From: Hungatella sp. UBA5385
GTDB taxonomy: Bacteria; Bacillota; Clostridia; Lachnospirales; Lachnospiraceae
DNA: 26,911 nucleotides
Assembly (NCBI GenBank): GCA_002409995.1
Contig: DHOR01000053.1
Coordinates: 1 to 26,911, forward strand
Direction: 5' to 3'
In this document: positions 1-6,263 of the stretch, piece after piece
Position numbering within the stretch: position 1 is the stretch's first letter
How the letters are laid out: every line of letters begins with the position of its first letter
Made by a program: the position numbers and the translations under genes
The notes under the pieces: generated by a model
What the model was told of the DNA's origin: nothing
Seen by the model: only the letters and a program-made list of their open reading frames with translations
The model's database searches: none

Positions 1-50
1 CTATAAATCAAATATTTTCTTTATCCATAAAGAAAATATTTGATTTATAG
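1..50. repeat. Perfect 23-bp inverted repeat with 4-nt loop
   Basis: Bases 1-23 and 28-50 are exact reverse complements around the loop TCCA at 24-27. The arms are almost entirely A/T. The right arm runs directly into the ribosome-binding site (AGGAGG at 49-54) of the next gene. There is no T-tract after the stem, so it is not a standard intrinsic terminator. It starts at the window edge, so the arms may be longer than seen. It could be an mRNA hairpin controlling the downstream gene, or a remnant of a mobile or recombination junction. Confidence 0.9.
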
Positions 51-58
51 GAGGCATC

Positions 59-367
59 ATGACAATTAATATTCGAGAGTTAAAGGTTATTGTAGATAAG
101 GTACTAGAAAAGTGTATTAGTAACAATGGTGAGCTGCTAAATACAGAGGAGGATAATTTTTGGTATATTGACACCCCTGATGGTATTAATTTTAATAAAG
201 TGCCAGATAATTTATTTGTGGGTTCTCTAGTAGATGATTACATTAACTTAGAAGCGATTATTAAAGAGGGACGGGCTGTAGACATTCTGGATTTGGAAAG
301 GATATCTAATGTAATCAAATTTATTTCATATGAAATCGACAGATCTCCAGATAAATTTCTGTTTTAA
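59..367 (+). CDS. Small acidic protein of unknown function, possibly an immunity protein
   Basis: This encodes a 102-residue, soluble, acidic protein with no signal peptide or membrane segment. The start is supported by AGGAGG at 49-54, five bases before the ATG. I do not recognise a domain. The central part (about residues 35-65) is rich in Asp, Asn and hydrophobic residues, and the C-terminus is a predicted amphipathic helix. The gene is AT-rich and heads a run of short, unrelated ORFs of the kind that make up immunity-gene arrays of polymorphic-toxin loci. The immunity role is inferred from context and size only. The unusual feature is the perfect hairpin abutting its ribosome-binding site. 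Confidence 0.65.
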   Translation: MTINIRELKVIVDKVLEKCISNNGELLNTEEDNFWYIDTPDGINFNKVPDNLFVGSLVDDYINLEAIIKEGRAVDILDLERISNVIKFISYEIDRSPDKFLF

Positions 368-604
368 TTGATGCATTAACATAGGCAATGTCAGGTGTGT
401 TTTCGTGGAAGTCAGTTGTCCAGGGGCCGTAATTTGAAGTATACTCTTGCATTAATCAGAGCGGTTGCGGCTGGTTCGATCTGGATATGTAAATGCAGTA
501 ACATTGGGTAGTGCCGGGGCGACAGTATTCCAGCAGGTTCAGCAGTATTAAATAAGAATAGTAAATGCTCAGACTGCAATTTTTCAGAAAGGATTATAAT
601 ATAC
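368..604. other. Gap with no intact gene
   Basis: All six frames are broken here except a minus-strand ORF that looks like chance. The middle part (about 415-545) has a higher GC content than the genes on either side. One plus-strand frame at about 446-550 reads through an Ala/Gly/Val-rich stretch, which could be a scrap of a larger decayed gene. I see no promoter or RNA gene that I can defend. Confidence 0.3.
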
Positions 605-1039
605 ATGTGGAAAATTGAAAAAAATATGTATAACAGAGTCAAATCTCATTATGATAAGTGTGGCGGAATGGGAAGTTATAGTGGACATTTTGAAAAATTA
701 TCCTTGTCAAGCCAAACTGAAATACTTTCCATAACAGGAATTAACACTGAAAGTGAAGATGTACTATTTGCATCATATTTAAAAAATGAATATTTATTAG
801 TTATTACAAATGAATATTTATATTGGCATTCGACAGAAGAGATAATTAACATTAGACCATTGGTGGATATCAAGTGTATTCATGCTGATTTTAAGGAATC
901 TGCAAAAAGAATACGTGGCCTAGATTGTTTACGATTAGAAACTAATGAAGGGGAACAGTTTACAATAAGAATGGAGTCAGGAAAAACATTGTCATCAATT
1001 CATAATGTACTTCTTTTAATTGCCAATTTAAGAAAATAA
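605..1039 (+). CDS. Hypothetical protein, possibly with a PH-like beta-barrel fold
   Basis: This encodes a 144-residue soluble protein with no signal peptide. A weak ribosome-binding site (AAAGGA at about 588-593) lies 11 bases before the ATG. An internal Met at residue 8 is an alternative start. Residues 45-125 alternate short beta-like stretches (for example LLVITNEYLYW) and end in a helix-like segment, a pattern reminiscent of bacterial PH-like domains. That resemblance is by eye and weak. The AT-rich composition and the neighbours (a CdiI-like gene and a pentapeptide gene) suggest an immunity or accessory protein, but no function can be assigned from sequence. Confidence 0.6.
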   Translation: MWKIEKNMYNRVKSHYDKCGGMGSYSGHFEKLSLSSQTEILSITGINTESEDVLFASYLKNEYLLVITNEYLYWHSTEEIINIRPLVDIKCIHADFKESAKRIRGLDCLRLETNEGEQFTIRMESGKTLSSIHNVLLLIANLRK

Positions 1040-1162
1040 AATGCATTTGATCAAAAATGATGAAGGGAAAAGAATTTTTATCAGTGCTGATTATGAAATG
1101 TTATAGGTAGGATTAAAAAACTGTCATACGTTGGCAGTATAAAGATAAGGAGATTAATAATT

Positions 1163-1642
1163 ATGAAACATCCTTTTAAAAGTATTTCGGTATACTTTGA
1201 CCGAGATTATAATCTTATTGGTGTACCGAGTGCCGAGTTAAAAAAGTGGAATGTTATAGTTGATATTGATAAAATCCAGTCATTAAATGCTCCATATGAT
1301 GATGACGAATTGGAACGATTCCTTAAAGCGGTTTTCGATTTATGTAATTCTGATAAACCTAAGGATTTCTCTAAAATACCAGCACTTCAAAAATATCTAG
1401 GAGCAAAGAGTTATTCGGCCTCAGTTAAAAAGCTTGGTCTTGTTTCATTGAACTGGCTGAATAAGCGAGGATACGAAATAGTTCCGACATGGCAAAATGC
1501 GAAGATAAAAAATGCATTTAACCATCTTGAAGAAAAAACGATAAAAATAGCAACCGATTATACAGATGGAGAACTTGCAAAAAGTTTTCGGATTGCGTTG
1601 GAACTGTCACCAATAGGCCCTATGAAAAACAAACCTGATTAA
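1163..1642 (+). CDS. Probable CdiI-like contact-dependent inhibition immunity protein
   Basis: This encodes a 159-residue cytoplasmic protein. AAGGAG at about 1149-1154 is well placed before the ATG. The N-terminal strand (SISVYFDRDYNLIGVPS), the central D/E-rich segment near residues 45-50 and the later segment around residues 95-110 (LNKRGYEIVPTWQN) resemble proteins annotated as CDI immunity proteins of the DUF1436/CdiI type. Such proteins bind and neutralise a cognate toxin C-terminal domain in the cytoplasm. The assignment is from memory of the family pattern. No toxin gene lies beside it in this window, so if it is an immunity gene it is an orphan here or belongs to a toxin gene outside the left edge. 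Confidence 0.55.
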   Translation: MKHPFKSISVYFDRDYNLIGVPSAELKKWNVIVDIDKIQSLNAPYDDDELERFLKAVFDLCNSDKPKDFSKIPALQKYLGAKSYSASVKKLGLVSLNWLNKRGYEIVPTWQNAKIKNAFNHLEEKTIKIATDYTDGELAKSFRIALELSPIGPMKNKPD

Positions 1643-1643
1643 A

Positions 1644-1725
1644 AATAAAACTTTACTGGATTATATCGAACAGCTGAAGCTTGAGAAAAGTATTTTTGGA
1701 CAGCCGGTTTGAAGAAGTCTATAAT
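1644..1725 (+). pseudogene. Short decayed coding fragment
   Basis: Directly after the CdiI-like gene, one frame reads LLDYIEQLKLEKSIFGQPV and stops. A neighbouring frame continues with RFEEVYNG and stops. Read together with a one-base shift they look like part of a single helical protein, similar to what I remember of small helical proteins in Clostridia secretion loci. There is no start codon or ribosome-binding site. This is most likely a leftover of a deleted gene. The reading is suggestive only. Confidence 0.25.
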
Positions 1726-1777
1726 GGATAAAATGATTTTATTTTTGGAATAAATAATAGAAGCAAAAAAGTAATAT

Positions 1778-1848
1778 ACTCCCAATGTAGAGACGGCGGT
1801 AGCCTCAACGGATACAGTTACAACCGGTAGAGTGGAAGGGAGTTTTTA
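1778..1848 (+). terminator. Possible terminator with long interrupted loop
   Basis: ACTCCC at 1778-1783 can pair with GGGAGT at 1838-1843, followed by a run of five T. The 54-nt loop contains further short self-complementary pieces (such as CGG with CCG at 1809 and 1824). The stem is short and the loop is long, so this is weak. The same bases also read as an open frame of about 22 codons ending at 1850, so a coding remnant is an alternative. Confidence 0.25.
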
Positions 1849-1892
1849 TTGAGCTTGTTAACTGAGGCAATAATATAGAGGAGATTATTCAA

Positions 1893-2375
1893 TTGTTTAT
1901 AAATAGGATGCATGATGAGCCCATTTTTATTAATGCTGATACTTTAGTGGGCATGGCATTAAATAATAGTGATTTCCACAGATGCTTGTTATCAAGAGTA
2001 GATATATCTAGAGCAAACTTGATTAATTGTGATTTTCGTTCAGCAGAATTAATTGAATCTAATTTTGATTATGCAGAAATGGATGAAGCCAAACTTATTC
2101 TGGTAGATGCTAAGGGCTCCAGCTTTCAGCAAACTTCTTTGAGTAATGCCTTGCTTATGTATAGTGATTTTGAAGGTGCAAACTTTACCGGGGCTATTTT
2201 ATCAAATGTCATATTAAAAAGCTCCAATTTTATTGCATGTAATTTCAGTGGAGCAATGATGGATTATTTGGAATTAGAAGAATGTGATTTTACAAATTCT
2301 ATTTATGATTCGAAAACTATTTGGAAAGATGGATTTATCCCAGAAGAGTATGGATTTAAAAAGGTGACAAAATAG
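1893..2375 (+). CDS. Pentapeptide-repeat protein
   Basis: This encodes a 160-residue protein starting with TTG, supported by AGAGGAG at 1877-1883 ten bases upstream. From about residue 25 to 140 the chain has the five-residue periodicity of pentapeptide repeats, with Leu or Phe at the centre (ANLIN, CDFRS, AELIE, SNFDY, ANFTG, CNFSG, CDFTN). This predicts a right-handed quadrilateral beta-helix. Members of the family include gyrase-protecting proteins such as Qnr and MfpA, as well as many proteins of unknown role. Repeat proteins of this type also occur as immunity genes in polymorphic-toxin arrays, which fits the neighbourhood. There is no transmembrane or signal segment, and the specific target is unknown. 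Confidence 0.85.
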   Translation: MFINRMHDEPIFINADTLVGMALNNSDFHRCLLSRVDISRANLINCDFRSAELIESNFDYAEMDEAKLILVDAKGSSFQQTSLSNALLMYSDFEGANFTGAILSNVILKSSNFIACNFSGAMMDYLELEECDFTNSIYDSKTIWKDGFIPEEYGFKKVTK

Positions 2376-2425
2376 TCAAAATACAATGTAGCAATAAACA
2401 AATCCATTATACGAGGAGGAACAAA

Positions 2426-2853
2426 ATGATATTATATTCTGAATTAACAAGCAATTTTCAAATTTTGGATTACTCTTGCACTCATAACCAATTGCTATTG
2501 CGCAGCGATAAAAACAAAGTAGAGGTCACAACATTGACATTCTTTTTAAACCTGTAAGGACAATGCTAATTCCTACCCGTTTAGAAGGCTTGGAAATAAG
2601 TATCAATGATTTTTCGGAAAAACAGAGTTTTTTAATAAATGAATATGGATTCGACCTGAAACACTCATATCATATTTTCATGCTCAAAAATGCTAAAGGG
2701 AAAACTTTTTTTGTTAATGCTGCTGCTTTTTATGTATTTCATAATAAGCAAATAACACCATGTGAGTCAGGTCTCAAGGATGATCGTGGCGGATATCCGG
2801 GGGCATTTGGTGAGGATGTTATGAGCTTTCCGCCTGAACGTAAGTCGCTCTAA
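2426..2853 (+). pseudogene. Gene of unknown function split into two frames (mutation or -1 frameshift)
   Basis: A strong GAGGAGG at 2413-2419 precedes an ATG at 2426. That frame runs 43 codons to a stop at 2555-2557. The next frame back (-1) is open from about 2512 to 2853 and includes a 96-residue stretch from ATG 2563. That ATG has no ribosome-binding site, so the downstream part is not a convincing independent gene. Joined, the two parts would give about 142 residues, soluble and AT-rich like the neighbours. Reading back from 2563 gives NIDILFKPVRTML, which looks like genuine protein and suggests an indel near 2525-2532 (a CA repeat). However, T TTA AAC, a classical -1 slippery heptamer, lies at 2545-2551 in the zero frame, one codon before the stop, and leads into exactly the right frame. 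Confidence 0.6.
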
Positions 2854-2921
2854 GTTCGCTGATGTAAAAATGGAAGGGTAAGATATAGTCAACGGTTCAC
2901 ATTAAAAAAGTTGGATAATAA

Positions 2922-3152
2922 TCATGAACCCTCATTCTCATCGTCGTTAATTTCTTCATCATTCGTTATAGGTATAGTATCAGCGTAATCCATCAGCGTG
3001 TTTGTGTTCTCTCCGTTCCAGCCATAATAAATATGAAAGCAATAACCCGTTTCATCAAAGACAATCAGATTATTGACTTTGTAATTGGTCAAAGCAATGC
3101 AAATGATATGCTGCTTTATACATATTGACAGTAGATTCCATAAATTAACCAT
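2922..3152 (-). CDS. Doubtful small ORF overlapping the membrane protein gene
   Basis: This encodes 76 residues with an Asp/Glu-rich tail (ITNDEEINDDENEGS) and a central stretch (TNYKVNNLIVFDETGYCFHIYYGW) that looks like real beta-strand protein. The ATG has no recognisable ribosome-binding site and lies within the last 37 bases of the upstream membrane protein gene, in the -1 frame relative to it. It may be the 3' part of a gene that lost its own start, or part of one gene that was frameshifted. I see no slippery heptamer in the overlap. No function is recognised. Confidence 0.35.
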   Translation of the reverse strand: MVNLWNLLSICIKQHIICIALTNYKVNNLIVFDETGYCFHIYYGWNGENTNTLMDYADTIPITNDEEINDDENEGS

Positions 3153-3409
3153 GCTATTATATCACCGACAAAAGCGCTACCAGCGCCGAAAGCTAGCAGA
3201 ATTGCAAGAAGTTTATGTGCATTATACGAATCAGAACTAAACACCCCGGCATAAGTAGGAATTGAAAGTAAAAAAAGCAATATAAGTACACACACAGGAA
3301 TGAGCTTGATCGTTATGCTTTTAAATTTAAAACAAATAATAAGCTGGATAGCAAAGAAGATAGCAGCAATTGTTGCAAGTATAATATATATTATAATTTT
3401 AGCATCCAT
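3116..3409 (-). CDS. Small three-helix membrane protein
   Basis: This encodes a 97-residue protein with three hydrophobic helices at about residues 4-26, 34-55 and 69-93, so it is an integral membrane protein with almost no soluble domain. On the minus strand, AGAGGAGGTG lies just before the ATG, and a good promoter lies further upstream at 3462-3490, so expression is likely. No family is recognised. Its position at the end of an immunity-like cluster makes a membrane immunity protein one possibility, but nothing in the sequence proves it. Its end overlaps the doubtful ORF that follows. Confidence 0.65.
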   Translation of the reverse strand: MDAKIIIYIILATIAAIFFAIQLIICFKFKSITIKLIPVCVLILLFLLSIPTYAGVFSSDSYNAHKLLAILLAFGAGSAFVGDIIAWLIYGIYCQYV

Positions 3410-3461
3410 TATATTACACCTCCTCTAGCTGGTTTTCATGTCTTTACCGTTCAGTATCTAT

Positions 3462-3490
3462 AGTATAGCAAGAAGCCCATTATAATACAA
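3462..3490 (-). promoter_or_regulatory. Sigma-A-type promoter for the small membrane protein
   Basis: On the minus strand there is TTGTAT, a 17-base spacer and TATACT, with an extended -10 TG one base before the -10 box. It lies about 55 bases upstream of the ATG at 3409 and points at it. Confidence 0.6.
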
Positions 3491-3587
3491 TGCAGTGATG
3501 AGTTCTACAAATACAGATTTCTTCACTGGTTTTATTTTTTCCAAAAGCCAAAAATTTTTATGAATCAATATCTAAATTCCATCACAA

Positions 3588-4394
3588 CTATTTTAATACC
3601 AGATCCCGATTTCTCAGTGGTGTAACTTCTTCCGTTAACAGGTTCCGGTAGAATTTTTCAACATATTCTATGGTATCAATGATCCCCATGCTGTAATTCG
3701 CGTAATTCGCACGGACCAGTGCATTCCTGAAGTATTGGCTACACTCTTTAAACATAGTATTATCGACTTGAAACCCCATATTGTTTAAATAACATTCCAT
3801 AAAAACCGCCGTCGTCCGCGTATTCCCTTCCATAAATGGATGCGCTTGCCAGATTGAAGAAGTAAATTTAGAAATCCGCTTGATTACCTGATCCATACTT
3901 AGACCAGCGTAGCTTCTGCTTTTCTCTGTTTCAAAATCATACTCAAGGGTATCAATAAGAGCTGTATAATTAGTATACTTTACGGTTTCACCGTTTAATA
4001 TTGGTTCTTTTTTATAGATGTTCACATTTCGAAATTGCCCTGCATGATCATAAATATCTTTAAAAAGCTCTCGATGAATAGTCTTCAGCGAATTTATCTG
4101 TATAGGATACCCTGGGCTGTCAAGGATATGTGCAATCCTGGCCGATACAATATCAGCTTCTTTATTTCTCTGCTCAATATCTTCTTGCGATTCATTTTCA
4201 TAACGTCTATAAAGAAGATCTTCGACTTCTTTATAGGAGAGTTCTCCTTTTATGTTTGCCTCCGCCAGTTCGGATAAGTACTTAGTTGGAGTCAGACCAT
4301 CCACTTTTTGCAGTCCTGCCGCTGCGTCCCAATAGCTCCGCTTTTTTTCAATACTTTTTGTTCCTTCATAAATTTCATATTCCTGATCCGGCAC
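3588..4394 (-). CDS. Fic-domain protein with fused VbhA-like N-terminal segment
   Basis: Fic enzymes usually transfer AMP or another nucleotide-derived group from NTPs to protein hydroxyls. The motif HPFMEGNTRT is present (residues 196-205 counted from an upstream ATG at 4427), with the catalytic His and the GN-x-R anion-binding elements. The flap region (LNGETVKY, about 144-151) is also present. Residues 30-78 align by eye with VbhA-type antitoxins, here in cis, but the inhibitory [S/T]xxxE[G/N] motif reads LQKVDG, lacking Ser/Thr and with Asp for Glu. I place the start at GTG 4394 because AAGGAGGAG lies 6-8 bases before it, giving 268 residues. The ATG at 4427 has no ribosome-binding site. 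The gene is monocistronic and divergent from the sugar operon. The target protein is unknown. Confidence 0.9.
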   Translation of the reverse strand: MPDQEYEIYEGTKSIEKKRSYWDAAAGLQKVDGLTPTKYLSELAEANIKGELSYKEVEDLLYRRYENESQEDIEQRNKEADIVSARIAHILDSPGYPIQINSLKTIHRELFKDIYDHAGQFRNVNIYKKEPILNGETVKYTNYTALIDTLEYDFETEKSRSYAGLSMDQVIKRISKFTSSIWQAHPFMEGNTRTTAVFMECYLNNMGFQVDNTMFKECSQYFRNALVRANYANYSMGIIDTIEYVEKFYRNLLTEEVTPLRNRDLVLK

Positions 4395-4455
4395 GCTAAT
4401 CTCCTCCTTTTGGACTACTTCCTGCATCTACACTTATATATACTTTAGTACATAC

Positions 4456-4484
4456 AGTATAAGCTTGCTTATTCAAAAAAACAA
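4456..4484 (-). promoter_or_regulatory. Promoter for the Fic gene
   Basis: On the minus strand there is TTGTTT, a 17-base spacer and TATACT. The predicted transcript starts near 4449, upstream of both candidate start codons. Confidence 0.5.
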
Positions 4485-4636
4485 TAGAAAAATCTTTCTT
4501 CTTCCTTATAGTATTGCCCGAAATCAGATGTTAAAAGCTACCTGTAGGGGCTTATTTAGGTACGTAAAATAGTTATTTTTATATCAAAAATAATACAAAA
4601 TCTATAAAATCTACACCAACACCTTAAAAAAAGCAG
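4485..4636. other. AT-rich spacer between divergent promoters
   Basis: There is no ORF of note. A small A/T hairpin (TTATTTTT at 4573-4580 with AAAAATAA at 4586-4593) is the only symmetric element I see. The whole gene-free interval between the Fic and binding-protein genes is about 330-360 bases and also holds the two promoters and the phased repeat annotated separately. Confidence 0.4.
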
Positions 4637-4665
4637 TTTTTTCCTTCACAAATTCTTGCTATAGT
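4637..4665 (+). promoter_or_regulatory. Extended -10 promoter of the sugar transporter operon
   Basis: TG at 4657-4658, one base, then TATAGT at 4660-4665 forms an extended -10 element. The -35 position (4637-4642) is only a T-run. A weak -35 with a good extended -10 fits a promoter that needs an activator such as the AraC-type regulator encoded downstream. The transcript would begin near 4672, just before the phased repeat. Confidence 0.5.
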
Positions 4666-4674
4666 ATGTTCATA

Positions 4675-4736
4675 AGATCAAAGCCGATCCAAAGCAGATC
4701 AAAACATATCCAAACCGGATCGAAACTAGATCAAAA
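4675..4736 (+). repeat. Six phased GATC-AAA units in the operon leader
   Basis: Six units resembling (A/C)GATCAAA(A/G)C lie head to tail. Their GATC positions start at 4676, 4686, 4697, 4707 (degenerate, TATC), 4718 and 4729, giving steps of 10, 11, 10, 11 and 11, close to one DNA helical turn. Each unit carries a run of three or four A. The array ends immediately before the GAGGAGG of the binding-protein gene. It may be a curved-DNA element, a multi-site operator or an RNA-level control element. Confidence 0.8.
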
Positions 4737-4753
4737 TACGAGGAGGAAATAAG

Positions 4754-6154
4754 ATGAGAAAAAGATTATTAGCTTCCCTTTTAACCACATGTATGGTGGG
4801 GACCATGTTAGCAGGCTGTGGTTCAGGTTCAGCAGGCAGCACAAGCGCTGACACAACTGCAGCTCAGACAGAAGCAAAAACAGAAGCAAAAACTGAGGCA
4901 GCAGCGACAACTGGGGGAGAGACAGAAGCAGCAGGAGATTCCATTGTAACAGAGCCAACAGAGTTAGTATTTATCTTTGCTGATGGTGATGAAGGTGCCA
5001 AAGCTTCCATGAATGAAATCGTGAAGCGGTTTAACGAAGCGCACCCAGATATTACAGTGAAGATTCAGCCAGGTAATGGCGGTGCTTACAGTGAATTTTT
5101 AAAGACAAAGGAAAGTGTTGGGGAATTTCCTGATGTGATGGAGATGCGTGATACACCGATTTATGTACGTGCTAAGATGCTGTCACCGCTTCCTGATGAT
5201 ATTGTATCTATGTTTAAGAGTACTGTTGAATTTGATGGTGAGACCTATACAGCACCTCTTGCAGGTGAGAATACTCAGGGTATGATCTATAATAAGACCT
5301 ATTTTGATGAAAATGGTTTTACAGAGCCAAAGACTTACGATGAATTTTTAGAGCTTTGCCAGAAGATCAAAGACAAAGGCGATATGGCTCCGATTGTAAT
5401 TGGCGGACAGGATATCTGGCATCTTGGTTTCCTGTATTATAAAGTTTATAATGACCAGGTAATGAGCACTGATCCTGATTTTATCAAACATTGTTATGAA
5501 GGAACTAAGGATTTTACAGATCCAGCAATTGTTGCTACATTTGAAGAGCTTCAGAAAATATTCCAGTATGCGCAGGACGGCTGGGTATCCACACCTGATG
5601 CCCAGATCACTACATTCCTTGTAAGTGATATGGCGGCAATGATGTATTCAGGAACTCATATGTTCTCACAGATTGAATCAGCAGACCCAAGCTTTGAGAC
5701 CGGATGGTTTGCAATTCCAAGTCCAGATGGCAAGACACGTCTTGTAGGCGGCGGTGGTGCAGGCGGATTGGCTATTTCTGCAGAATCTGCTAAGGACCCG
5801 AATAAAAAGGCAGCAGCAGAGGAATTTATCCGTTTTTACTATACACCAGAAAACTATAAGGTATACTGCGATTTGTTAAATGCAATTCCATCAACAGTGG
5901 AGACTCCTGACCTGGATGCATCACCTGTTATGATGAAAGTAATTGAAGCAACCAACACAGCTGACGATTTAAGCGTTATGTGGAATGGCCGCATTGGGAA
6001 AAATGAGCTTCCTCCGGATTTCAGAAACTTCATGTATAAGACTACCATTGAAGTGATTCAGGGACAGAGAGATATTCCATCAGCCTGTGATGAGTTAAAT
6101 AAAACATGGCAGGTATCTATGCAGAGCTTTAACCCTGTTACCAACCCACAGTAA
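4754..6154 (+). CDS. ABC transporter substrate-binding lipoprotein, CUT1 sugar family
   Basis: This encodes a 466-residue extracellular solute-binding protein (family 1, MalE-like). The N-terminus is a lipoprotein signal with a positively charged start, a hydrophobic core and lipobox LAGC, so Cys22 is the lipid-anchored residue. An Ala/Glu/Thr/Lys-rich linker (about residues 23-60) follows, then the two-lobe binding domain. A strong GAGGAGG lies seven bases before the ATG. It captures a carbohydrate outside the cell and delivers it to the two permeases encoded next. The substrate cannot be read from the sequence; oligosaccharides are usual for this family. The gene is first in the operon and is followed by a stable hairpin, common where the binding protein is made in excess. 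Confidence 0.93.
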   Translation: MRKRLLASLLTTCMVGTMLAGCGSGSAGSTSADTTAAQTEAKTEAKTEAAATTGGETEAAGDSIVTEPTELVFIFADGDEGAKASMNEIVKRFNEAHPDITVKIQPGNGGAYSEFLKTKESVGEFPDVMEMRDTPIYVRAKMLSPLPDDIVSMFKSTVEFDGETYTAPLAGENTQGMIYNKTYFDENGFTEPKTYDEFLELCQKIKDKGDMAPIVIGGQDIWHLGFLYYKVYNDQVMSTDPDFIKHCYEGTKDFTDPAIVATFEELQKIFQYAQDGWVSTPDAQITTFLVSDMAAMMYSGTHMFSQIESADPSFETGWFAIPSPDGKTRLVGGGGAGGLAISAESAKDPNKKAAAEEFIRFYYTPENYKVYCDLLNAIPSTVETPDLDASPVMMKVIEATNTADDLSVMWNGRIGKNELPPDFRNFMYKTTIEVIQGQRDIPSACDELNKTWQVSMQSFNPVTNPQ

Positions 6155-6167
6155 TTAAATTATATCA

Positions 6168-6208
6168 GGGGTCGTTTCAAAACCGGATCAGGTTTATGAG
6201 GCGGCCCC
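6168..6208 (+). promoter_or_regulatory. Intercistronic stem-loop after the binding-protein gene
   Basis: GGGGTCG at 6168-6174 pairs with CGGCCCC at 6202-6208 (one G-U pair), and inside it AAACC at 6180-6184 pairs with GGTTT at 6191-6195. No T-tract follows, so it is more likely an mRNA-protecting or processing element than a full terminator. It would raise binding-protein mRNA relative to the permeases. Confidence 0.6.
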
Positions 6209-6263
6209 TTATAAAAAGGGAAATTAAAAGATCGATTCAATACAGGAAAGGAGATACAGACAG

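Noticed and set aside
1..50. Intrinsic terminator of a gene to the left
   Set aside because: The stem is A/T only and is followed by AGGAGG rather than a T-run, although the A/T arm itself could act weakly.
412..642. Minus-strand ORF in the gap after the first gene
   Set aside because: It overlaps the start of the next plus-strand gene, has no ribosome-binding site and has an unconvincing composition.
4675..4736. CRISPR array
   Set aside because: The units are only 10-11 bases, with no spacers of normal length and no cas genes nearby.
4731..4958. Leu-rich minus-strand ORF opposite the start of the binding-protein gene
   Set aside because: It is the complement of the lipoprotein signal and the Ala/Glu/Thr-rich linker; it has low complexity and no ribosome-binding site.
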